Part shown: piece by piece, positions 56,645-64,000 of the stretch | How the letters are laid out: each line of letters opens with the position of its first letter | Position numbering within the stretch: the first letter of the stretch is position 1 | Assembly: GCA_964030785.1 (NCBI GenBank) | Contig: OZ034968.1 | Span: 73,950,427 to 74,014,426, forward strand | DNA length: 64,000 nt | Direction of reading: 5' to 3' | Origin: Siderastrea siderea | Taxonomy: Eukaryota > Cnidaria > Anthozoa > Scleractinia > Rhizangiidae | The notes under the pieces: model-generated | What the model was told of the DNA's origin: nothing | Databases searched by the model: none | Seen by the model: only the letters and a program-made list of their open reading frames with translations | Program-made: the position numbers and the translations under genes

Positions 56645-57406
56645 TTACTCTTTTTCAATCATTAAGCTAATTGCAATGTCTGTCCCGTTGAGATCCAGAA
56701 TGTTGTTTCTTCCATCTGTCACCCAAACCCTTATTGCATTAATACGGTTTTTATTCAAAGATTGCCACTTGAGCCGACGCGGCTCTTTTTGAAATGGATA
56801 GCTAACCAGAAGATCTGATGTTGAGAAACAGTATAACACATCGTTTGAAACATTGTCTGTTCGGCGTGTAATAAGATCGCAGTGCAAATATACCCAATCA
56901 ACACCTCTTGTGATATTTGGAACTTTTCTTCCAACAACATCTCCGCTCAAGGTACTTTTATCATAACCAAGTAATTCACCAACATTTCCTTGAGACAAGT
57001 CAAGCTCATAATCGTTATGTATCAAAATCACAACCCTATAAATTGACATATCGAAGTATATAGTGAAAATGAAATCACTGTCTTTGTTTGTTGGGTCTAC
57101 TCTACCGATGTGTTGTTGAACAAAAGTGTTGATTCTTTTGTAATCATACATTCCATTCGGAAAAGTTAAAGTTTTCCACGCTTGTTCTGTTTTTTTCTTC
57201 CATCGAATTTTGTTGTTATCATAACGAGAATCGATATTATTCCATGAGTAACTCATTGTGATAAGTCTGTCTAGCGCGGCTTTATATTTTCCTGAACCCA
57301 ATTCGATTGGAGGTTGAAACTTCACTGTAAAATCATGTGAAACATTCCGTTCTCCACCCCTTTCTAGTTTTGCAAGGCTCGAGTCAAGCAGAATATCAAA
57401 GCTCAT
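56645..57406 (-). CDS. Penton-like minor capsid protein, 253 aa
   Basis: ATG 57406, stop 56645; intact. The pattern near the start (MSFDILLDSSLAKLERGG, then the stretch NVSHDFTVKFQPPIEL), followed by YKAALDRLITMSYSWNN, GNVGELLGYD and a C-terminal RVWVTDGRNN, is the Polinton minor capsid pattern (single jelly roll, capsid vertices). It is next to the core-like and major capsid genes on the same strand, consistent with one late transcription unit. Confidence 0.85.
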   Translation of the reverse strand: MSFDILLDSSLAKLERGGERNVSHDFTVKFQPPIELGSGKYKAALDRLITMSYSWNNIDSRYDNNKIRWKKKTEQAWKTLTFPNGMYDYKRINTFVQQHIGRVDPTNKDSDFIFTIYFDMSIYRVVILIHNDYELDLSQGNVGELLGYDKSTLSGDVVGRKVPNITRGVDWVYLHCDLITRRTDNVSNDVLYCFSTSDLLVSYPFQKEPRRLKWQSLNKNRINAIRVWVTDGRNNILDLNGTDIAISLMIEKE

Positions 57407-57407
57407 T

Positions 57408-58424
57408 ATTGTTTTATATAATTAGTAATAATTTTTTTCTTTTGCTTTTTATCAATTGTACCAAGTTCAACAAGTGAATCAAGCAGATGAAATACCTGTT
57501 TTTTAAGTTTTATCGAGTTGTTTCCTGTTTTTATTGATCCTAAGCTTAAATGAAGTTGGTTGATCAATTTTTCAGCTTCATCAGTGATGCCACTTCCTTC
57601 GGTTTCCCAATCCTGTTCATAAGAGTCATCTTCATTGTCAGAAAGTTCAAAAGCAGGTCTTCAGCTCTTGATAGCTTTCTCAACAGCTTTTTCAAGAGGA
57701 GTTTTGGTGATTTCTCTTTTTTTTGTGGGGGAGGGGACTTCAGTCTATACTTCCCCGCCTCTAACTGTTTCTCAAAAGCTGTTTTTGTTACCCCTCTTTT
57801 GGCATAAATTCCATCTCTTACTTTTTTGAGTTCCTCTATTGAATAACCATATACTGGAGATTTTTTACTTTTTACTTTGTAATTGGGGTTATTTGCAAAT
57901 TTCGTGATCAGTTGATTGACTGTTTGCCATAGGATTGATTCATGGGAATATTCTGTTTTAACCGGTTCCGGCAACCCCCACTCTTTACGTGTGGATTTTT
58001 TTTCTTCCATCAGCGTTTGGGGTGGTGGTGGAAAATCATCATCATCATCAACAACTTCTTGATATGAGGGTGGTGGTGGTGATGGTGGTGGTGGTGTTGG
58101 TGATGGTGCTGGTGTTGGTGCATCCGGTCTGAATTCATCACCAAACGGGTTGATGTCGTCAAATTCATCCCTTGTGTAATCAGGACCTTCCTGCTCCTCT
58201 TCTTCTTCCTCTTGTTCCTCTTGCTCCTCTTCTTCTTCTTCTTCCACAGTGGTGCTGCTCTTTTCATCAAGCCTTTTTGTAATTGGTTTAAAAAACTCTT
58301 CTCCTGAAAGCTGACCAAACTCTTTGTTTATTTTATCCATTTTAAATTTTTGGTGAATTTCTTCTGTTTGTTTATCCAACACCGTTTTTTCTTCAGCCAA
58401 TTGTTGCCATTTTTTTACTGACAT
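57408..58424 (-). pseudogene. Acidic/proline-rich provirus protein (frameshifted)
   Basis: The likely start is ATG 58424 (MSVKKWQQLAEE). The frame has a Glu-rich run, a Pro-rich run (PPPPSPPPPSYQEV) and a conserved-looking block (WQTVNQLITKF, YSIEELKKVRDGIY). It ends prematurely at 57564; a shifted frame stays open to the stop at 57408 and keeps protein-like sequence, so a frameshift lies near the T8 run at about 57718. Low-complexity runs may have expanded recently. PPSY is a possible WW/NEDD4-type late-domain motif. Family not recognised. Divergent from the ATPase gene (33-bp gap). Confidence 0.65.
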
Positions 58425-58457
58425 ATTTCCAGCGGAATATATAGAAGCGAAAAAAAT

Positions 58458-59102
58458 ATGAAGTTTGTAAATTTTGACCAAGGTTCTTCCAAGAGTAAAT
58501 ACAAACAAGGCCACCCTTGTATGCCAGCAGATGTTTTTCGAATGCTAATTTGTGGACCCAGTAATTCTGGCAAAACAAACATATTACTGACTATGATTTA
58601 TTTTTTGTTAGAGTTTGATAAAATTTACCTCTTTTCAAAAAACCTGCACCAAAACAAATACCGGAATCTTTTGCAGGACTTTGCTAAAAAAATCAACCCC
58701 AAGGTTGGTTATGATGTTATCGAGGCTTACGGTGATGAAATCATTCCATTCGAAGAACTTCCGGCGGACAACCAAAAAATAGTTGTTTTTGATGATCTTG
58801 TTTGCAAAAGCAACCAAAACAGCATCATTAATTATTTTATCAACGGACGGCACAGAAACTGCTGTGTTATTTACCTCACTCAAACCTTCTACAAGGTGCC
58901 GAAAAACATCCGTGATAACTGCAGCCTTTTTTCTATTTTCAGATTTCTTCCAAGAGAAAACAAACGGATTGCAGACGAAATAGGTGTGGATCATGAGGTC
59001 TTAGATCGCGCCACCGATGAAAAATATTCTTTCCTTTACTATGACAAACCCAAAAATCAATTAAAAAAAATTTTGATGAAGATATATAATGGGGTATATT
59101 AA
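58458..59102 (+). CDS. FtsK/HerA-type DNA packaging ATPase, 214 aa
   Basis: ATG 58458, stop 59102; intact. Walker A GPSNSGKT at residues 33-40; Walker B IVVFDDL at 108-114; a downstream [20 protein letters not shown] resembles the sensor region of A32-type ATPases. The size is normal for Polintons. It would pump the genome into the capsid. The plus-strand ATPase and fibre genes form one unit, the stop overlapping the longest fibre frame. Confidence 0.93.
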   Translation: MKFVNFDQGSSKSKYKQGHPCMPADVFRMLICGPSNSGKTNILLTMIYFLLEFDKIYLFSKNLHQNKYRNLLQDFAKKINPKVGYDVIEAYGDEIIPFEELPADNQKIVVFDDLVCKSNQNSIINYFINGRHRNCCVIYLTQTFYKVPKNIRDNCSLFSIFRFLPRENKRIADEIGVDHEVLDRATDEKYSFLYYDKPKNQLKKILMKIYNGVY

Positions 59103-59130
59103 CAGTCAAATAGGTGGAACTAACCAAACG

Positions 59131-60834
59131 ATGAGTGAAAATGTAAAAGAGGGCCCTCCTGGTCCAGGAGGTCCTCCTGGCCCCGAGGGTCCTCCTGGAC
59201 CGAAGGGTGACAAAGGTCCAGCGGGACCACAAGGTCCTTATGGACCGAGGGGTGAAAAAGGTCCCACAGGACCACAAGGACCACAGGGTTTAAAAGGTGA
59301 TAAAGGTGATAAAGGTGAAAAAGGTGATAAAGGTGATCGTGGACCTCAGGGTAGTACAAGCGGTTCTGCTGATATTGACATGCAAAATAAGTACGATATT
59401 TTGCGTTTAAAAAGCAACCCTTATCCTGTCCACGGTGATCTGACAAAGGTAATAAACTATCAGGACACGAGAAATATCTTTCTTTCAAAAAAAGAAGGCG
59501 GAAAAATGGAAGCAAGCATTGATATGAACAATAATACAATCTACAACGTAAAAGACCAAGTACAGGCAGATCAAGCAACAAACAAAAAATATGTCGATAA
59601 TCAGCTTGTGAAAAAATTGGATAAAGATGTTGATATTGATATGAAAAATAATTCGATTGTAAATCTTAATCTTCCATCAAACCAAAGAGACGCCGCATGT
59701 GTCGAGTTTGTTAACTACAGAATTGATGACGTGACACAAAAAAATTTTCTCAAACTTGATGGCACTAACAATATGTCTGGAAACTTGAATTTAAACAATA
59801 ATAAAATTGTTAACTTACAAACCGATTGCAAAGATTCGAAATCCGCAGTTAATGTTGATTTTATGCAAAATGAAATAACATCTATGAGAGATCTTGTCAG
59901 TCAAAAAATTCATGAATCTCATATCACTAGCTCGGGACAAAAAAGGGACGCCTTCAGATACTTGATGGAAGACACTGATGAATCTTCGAGTGAAAACAAC
60001 ATCGAGGTTTTAGGTATTAGAGATTTTTCCGAGTCTCCACATCAAATAAATAAAAATGTTTACTCTCTCAAACTCCTGTTTGAAAAAGGCTCACCCAACC
60101 AGTACCGCTCACGCCTCGGTTTTAACCTATATAAACTTCCGGTCGGTTACTATACTATGGTTGTTGAATGGTTTCCTCCAGAAATGAATGAGATAAGTGT
60201 TACACCGCAAGCTACGACGATTTCAATTTCCAATTATACAACCAAAACATTCGAGAAGTACACCAAAACAGTTATCAATTTTCACAGATGGGGTAGCTCA
60301 CCCCCACAATACCTATATCTCGACCTGCACGGCACAGTTAGTAATCCATCATTAATGACATTTGGTCATCTAATTGTTTATGGTGTTAAAGAAACAATTT
60401 CAAATGTTGATCCAAGTGTCTATGACACCGCTTTTGTTATTGAAAATGGACAAATGGTAATGCAAACAGATTTGTCTTTAAACGGACATGATTTAAGTGG
60501 TTCCGTTCATTACATAAATGGATTTTTAAATACGGAAAATGGACGCACGTTTTTATTAAATGGTTGTGACAAAATAATCATTCCAGATCATTGCCATATA
60601 TTAAATATAAAAGTGCTCCATCTCAAGCTCAAAGAACAATATACGCCTATTTCTTTAAATATAAAAAGTTTGTTTCCATCTTCAACAAAACTTGAATACA
60701 CTTCAACCCAAGCAACACAATCACAAACAATAAGTATTAATTTAACATTGGCAACTGGTTTTATGGGTGTAGAATTAGCTTCGGATGTAAAAAATGAGGA
60801 AATGTTACTGTTGATTGAATATAGAGTGCCATAA
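59131..60834 (+). CDS. Fibre protein with collagen-like stalk, 567 aa
   Basis: An in-frame ATG at 59089 overlaps the ATPase end by 14 bp, but ATG 59131 ([11 protein letters not shown]) is the more natural start. About 20 Gly-X-Y triplets follow ([16 protein letters not shown] and similar), then three shaft-like repeats of ~60 residues with the motif DMNNNxIxNV/L (for example [24 protein letters not shown]), then a beta-rich C-terminal part of about 280 residues. It resembles adenovirus and phage tail fibres: trimeric stalk, shaft and receptor-binding head. Intact. Confidence 0.85.
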   Translation: MSENVKEGPPGPGGPPGPEGPPGPKGDKGPAGPQGPYGPRGEKGPTGPQGPQGLKGDKGDKGEKGDKGDRGPQGSTSGSADIDMQNKYDILRLKSNPYPVHGDLTKVINYQDTRNIFLSKKEGGKMEASIDMNNNTIYNVKDQVQADQATNKKYVDNQLVKKLDKDVDIDMKNNSIVNLNLPSNQRDAACVEFVNYRIDDVTQKNFLKLDGTNNMSGNLNLNNNKIVNLQTDCKDSKSAVNVDFMQNEITSMRDLVSQKIHESHITSSGQKRDAFRYLMEDTDESSSENNIEVLGIRDFSESPHQINKNVYSLKLLFEKGSPNQYRSRLGFNLYKLPVGYYTMVVEWFPPEMNEISVTPQATTISISNYTTKTFEKYTKTVINFHRWGSSPPQYLYLDLHGTVSNPSLMTFGHLIVYGVKETISNVDPSVYDTAFVIENGQMVMQTDLSLNGHDLSGSVHYINGFLNTENGRTFLLNGCDKIIIPDHCHILNIKVLHLKLKEQYTPISLNIKSLFPSSTKLEYTSTQATQSQTISINLTLATGFMGVELASDVKNEEMLLLIEYRVP

Positions 60835-60861
60835 ACATTTTTTCATACATTATATAACACA

Positions 60862-60996
60862 ATGCAGAACATTTTCGAATTCAATCATATCGACCAAACA
60901 CTTTCTAAAGAGAAAGTTAAAATTCTGAGAGATTTATATGCTTATTACCATAAGAGTAGTAAAGGGCGCCCATATGTCAAATTTCCTGGCTTCTGA
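60862..60996 (+). pseudogene. Truncated last provirus gene
   Basis: ATG 60862 opens a frame with a good start (MQNIFEFNHIDQTLSKEKVK, then LRDLYAYYHK) 27 bp after the fibre stop. After about codon 31 (near 60953) the sequence changes character to GC-rich non-viral DNA and the frame ends at 60996. I infer the provirus is cut here by deletion or recombination and the rest of this gene and the right terminal repeat are lost. Confidence 0.7.
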
Positions 60997-61145
60997 TTGG
61001 TCGAGAGCAGACGGCCTCTGATTGGTCAAGAGATTGTCATAGCAACCGAAACCGAGGACTGGAAGGGGATCGCGGGCGCAGACGGAAGTCACGTGACCGG
61101 AACCGGAAATGACGTCATCGGAACCGGAAGTCACGTGATTTGAAA
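60990..61145. promoter_or_regulatory. CpG-rich promoter-like segment
   Basis: Two TGATTGGTC boxes (inverted CCAAT), a CACGTGAC E-box, a TGACGTCA CRE, a second CACGTG and ETS-like CCGGAAGT sites fall within 150 bp, with tandem GGAACCGGAA. No gene start is identified next to it, so it could be a promoter or a repeat unit resembling one. Confidence 0.4.
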
Positions 61146-61147
61146 GG

Positions 61148-61265
61148 GAAAACCGCTGACCAGGTGGAAAAAGGCTCGCCGGCTCAGGGTGGGGAAAACC
61201 GCTGACCAGTGGTGAAAAAAGGATGGTGGGCTCAGGGTGGGGAAAAACCGCGGACCAGCGCGGGC
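61148..61265. repeat. Tandem repeat, ~47 bp unit, about 2.5 copies
   Basis: AAAACCGCTGACCAG, then gtgg-aaaaagg, then GGCTCAGGGTGGGG recurs at about 61149, 61196 and 61243. Confidence 0.75.
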
Positions 61266-61536
61266 TCAGAGTCCAAAGTCCAATTCAGGCACCGGGGGGA
61301 GGTCCTTCCTGGAAAGAGACAAAGAAAGACGCCAAAATGATGTTTTAATCCCAGGCATTATTTCGTTGGTTACAAAGAGTGCAAACAGGATCCAAGGTGA
61401 AGACGTGCACAAATCCTCTTGGGGGAGGCCCTCGTTTCTTTCACTACAAGGAAGTAAGAAAGCAAGCAAGCCAGCAAGCAAGTACCATCTACGGACAGCG
61501 CCAAGCCTTTTTCCATGTGGTTCCTTGTTTTTGTTA

Positions 61537-61780
61537 TGAGCGTTCCATTTCCTTTTGATGAGTGTTCCATTTGATGAGTTTCATTTTCCTTTTAATGAGT
61601 GTTCCTTTTTGATGAGTGTTCCTTTTGATGAGTTGCATTTCATTTGATGAGTGTTCCATTTGATGAGTGTTCCTTTTGATGAATGTTCCTTTTAATGAGT
61701 TCCATTTGATGAGTGTTCCTTTTGATGAGTGTTCCTTTTTTAAATATGAGTGTTCCTTTTCCTTCTTGATGAGTGTTTCT
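61537..61780. repeat. Short-unit minisatellite TTTGATGAGTGTTCC
   Basis: About 14 imperfect units of 15-20 bp built from GAGTGTTCC and TTTGATGA. Frames across it on the minus strand are repeat peptides only. Confidence 0.85.
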
Positions 61781-62179
61781 TTTGCTGCAATGTAACCATT
61801 TCATCAATTGCTGGACACAGACAAATTCGACGTTTGGAAACGTGTGAAGAGATGGGACAGTCAGTTGAGTGTCCTTCGAGGGAAAGAGTACCAAATATTC
61901 GAAGGGACCAGCGTTACCATTTCACTGAAGGAACAAAATAAAAATTAAAAATTCGAACGGACCAGCGTTATCATTCCACGCGGTAAGGACTGGGGCTTGG
62001 CTGGCTTTTTCAAGATGGCGGCCGTGTTGTGATTTCAGCCGTGGATCACTGGAAAAAATATCGAATATCCAAGTTGGATTAAACTTGGGTTTTACTTGTT
62101 TTTTTGTTGGATTTTCACTTAAATCCAAACTTGGTAAAAATGCAAAATATCCAATTCTGATTTGCAAGTTAGATTTTTT

Positions 62180-62605
62180 ATTAACCAAAACTGGAAAATA
62201 AGAGAAAACCATAATTGGAAAAGGAATTTTCCAAATAGTCAATGTTATATTCATTAATTTGGATTTTCACAAATCCAGATATGGATTTATCTCATAACTT
62301 GTTTGTATTTAATAGATAACCAACGTTGCAGGTCAGTAACCCAGGTTTGGATTACCAGATAACAAACTTGGAATTGCACTATCACACTAATAACCAAAAC
62401 TGGAAAATAAGAGAAATCCATAACTGGAAAAGGGATTATCCAAACAGTCAATTATATCAGCAATTTGGATTTTCACAAATCCAGATATGGATTTACCCTT
62501 TTTACATGTTTGTATTTTATAGATAACCAACTTTGTCAATTGAGTAATCCAGGTTCGGATTACCAGATAACAAACTTGGAATTGCACCATCACAAGAATG
62601 CTATT
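62180..62605. repeat. Direct duplication, ~213-bp unit, two copies
   Basis: Both copies begin aaccaaaactggaaaataag (62181 and 62394) and end with acaaacttggaattgcac. Identity is roughly 88 percent. Shorter related words (ttggattttcacaaatccag) also occur upstream near 62100. Confidence 0.85.
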
Positions 62606-62869
62606 TAAACCACATTTTGGTTGTGACACTAAACCAGATTGCTAGGTATAAGTTATTCTTTTATTAAGCAGTTATGGATAACAACATATCCAGTCTAACT
62701 AATGAATAATCAAACATTGCTGGGTTTGTGTGATAACCAACTACTGTAAACAAAAACAAAAAAAAACACATTCACATCAAAATGTTCTTGTAGCCACAGT
62801 CTACATGCAGTAGCTTTCAACGGAACAGTCATCACAGCCGTGATGTTTTAAACAACAACACACATATTT

Positions 62870-63000
62870 TGTCCTTCTTTTCCTAAGCAGTTTCAGTTTC
62901 CGATTTCTGGCAATCGGATTAAGTTCCTTGATTAGCTAAACATTTCTGATCATGGTTGACCACCTTGTCGATCCAGACCAAGGTGATAAAGTCAGCTGAC
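62870..63000 (-). pseudogene. Decayed tandem copy of the 63.05-63.30 kb exon
   Basis: On the minus strand the segment begins with codons like LVWIDKV and runs to a block similar to the end of the exon at 63049-63296, but contains stops and frameshifts. It follows the intact copy in the transcription direction, indicating local exon duplication followed by decay. Confidence 0.5.
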
Positions 63001-63048
63001 ACAGTACTAGTTGCCATAGACATTGACTTGCAATGCAACAATCAACAG

Positions 63049-63296
63049 TCACTTTTCATTCAGAACCACATCATCTCTGGTGATATTTCCTAATGGAGTA
63101 TTCACTTTAACCTTCCCCAGTTTTAAAAGGGTACTTGCAATAGCACGAATGTCAGCAGTTTTGTCCTTGTTCCTCAGAAGTTTCAGATTAAGATCTTTGG
63201 CAATTGGTTTTAGGTCCTTGATAAGGTGAACATCATTGACAGTTGTTCTGTCTAGCCATACCAAGATAATGGTTTCTGCTGATGATAAAGTGAGTT
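63049..63296 (-). CDS. 3' coding exon of an unidentified gene (82 codons)
   Basis: A good acceptor (tgtgtttcag, 63297-63306) precedes an open frame ending at 63049. It contains ETIILVWLDRTTVND, then IKDLKPIAKDLNLKLLRNK, and ends in VNTPLGNITRDDVVLNEK. Composition is clearly protein-like. The VWLD phrase with following helices recalls signalling-domain proteins of some invertebrates, but I cannot name a family. Upstream exons would lie beyond the window edge at the right or within 63.3-64 kb; none was recognised there. Confidence 0.45.
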
Positions 63297-63299
63297 CTG

Positions 63300-64000
63300 A
63301 AACACAGAAAAGACACTTAGTTAAACCTATGATTACACAGGTTAATCCGAGCTTGGTATCTAGTTATGACAACCACCTCCTACAGGGTTGTCATTTCTTA
63401 CTACAAAAGGCAAAATGACTTTTCAGCCAGCTACTGGAGTTCTGTTATTTCCAAATGTGTATAATTCTACGGTAAAGTCAAACCTAAAATGTGTTCAATT
63501 TAAGGTGGCTCACAATGCTTTAGATATTCCTGTCATTGGGCTTCAATCTATCACAGCTAGCCTGCCGATCATGCTGATGAGGAAAACTTAGTGCAATACT
63601 GTATCAACAGCCAAGGAATAAAATGAAATTCCAGAGCTGGTCAAAATTACCCTACTTTTATTTTGCTCATTGATAAATGTCTAAATGTTACTAAGTAATC
63701 TACACCAGCATCAACAGGCTAGCTAGAAAGAAACTGAGATTGTGATCCTGAGCTGAAGTCATCATGGCCAAACAAGGGCAAGAGTTGCCAAGAGTTGAAA
63801 CCTTCACTCTTATTTAGGGGCAGGGGTGCTTACTGAAGACAGGGTACTTACAGTGTATTAAAAGAAAACATAACAAAAGGTGCTTTTTGGGAATAGGGCA
63901 CTTATTGGAATGATAAATTATCACAACACAAAATATACCAGAAAGGTATCTGTAATATGGCTCACCTGTGTTGTAGTAGTCCTCTAATTTATTTGACTTT
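63300..64000. other. Right edge, no supported gene
   Basis: Sequence around 63780-63910 repeats phrases such as gggtgcttactg, gggtacttaca and agggcacttattgg, typical of a dispersed element. A possible exon-like frame at 63388-63591 is open but unsupported. Confidence 0.35.

Larger units (their letters stand above)
46277..60952. mobile_element. Polinton/Maverick (adintovirus-like) provirus, right end truncated
   Basis: The block contains the diagnostic set of a Polinton: family B DNA polymerase, retroviral-type integrase, adenain-type cysteine protease, packaging ATPase, double-jelly-roll major capsid and penton-like minor capsid proteins, plus a fibre. The left end starts AGTAGTATATAG, consistent with Polinton termini beginning AG. 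No matching right terminus occurs; the last gene is cut near 60953. Frameshifts in the polymerase, integrase, PLA2-like and acidic protein genes show it is a decaying copy, while capsid, penton, ATPase and fibre frames are open. Adintovirus-type gene content suggests it derives from an animal virus lineage. Confidence 0.93.

Noticed and set aside
58010..58318. His-rich frame in the acidic/proline-rich gene
   Set aside because: The histidines come from a shifted reading of CCA/CAT-type repeats that encode Pro and Asp in the main frame.

Overview
The window is animal nuclear DNA, almost certainly from an anthozoan cnidarian and most likely a stony coral. Host genes are intron-bearing and sparse, separated by dense AT-rich sequence full of MITEs, foldback elements, minisatellites and poly-G/poly-C tracts. 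No bacterial operon layout, CRISPR array or rRNA gene is visible.

Layout. 0-4 kb: a 50-bp minisatellite, a dead LINE and MITEs. 4.7-10.5 kb (+): a four-exon HPDL-like dioxygenase gene with transposons in its first intron. 13.9-17.3 kb (-): a two-exon gene with N-terminal SUMO-interacting motifs, probably SIMC1/SLF2-like. 22.3-30.1 kb (+): a two-exon STING gene whose 6.7-kb intron is packed with hAT-like and inverted-repeat elements. 30.8-31.3 kb (-): the C-terminal exon of FAHD1, convergent with STING. 31.3-35.4 kb: a hAT-like element, a foldback element, a GGATCC palindrome satellite, a small TIR element carrying an ORF, and a TTAGGG-containing minisatellite.

35.4-46.0 kb: a second STING copy, split at a TA dinucleotide by a 10.3-kb element with 116-bp terminal inverted repeats. 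That element holds a decayed SAM-like gene (itself interrupted by an insertion with an 8-bp target duplication), a 1.8-kb element rich in palindromic subterminal repeats, a broken IS630/Tc1-type DDE transposase and a 2.3-kb giant inverted repeat.

46.28-60.95 kb: a Polinton/Maverick (adintovirus-like) provirus. It begins with a near-perfect 181-bp hairpin and carries protein-primed DNA polymerase B, a retroviral-type integrase, zinc-ribbon-like small proteins, a phospholipase A2-like protein, adenain-type protease, a membrane-active minor virion protein, double-jelly-roll major capsid protein, a basic core-like protein, a penton-like protein, an acidic/proline-rich protein, a packaging ATPase and a collagen-stalked fibre. 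Replication and integration genes lie at the left; the virion module runs mostly on the minus strand, with ATPase and fibre on the plus strand. Several genes carry frameshifts, and the right end is cut off inside a last small gene, so this copy is inactive although its capsid, penton, ATPase and fibre frames are open.

60.95-64 kb: a CpG-rich promoter-like stretch, three sets of tandem repeats, and a minus-strand exon of unknown function with a decayed tandem duplicate.

The most notable features are STING, a cytosolic-DNA sensing adaptor, with a degraded paralogue ending about 250 bp from an integrated DNA virus-like element; the hairpin end of that element; and the composite TA-target transposon. 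The link between STING and the provirus is positional only; nothing in the sequence shows a functional connection.
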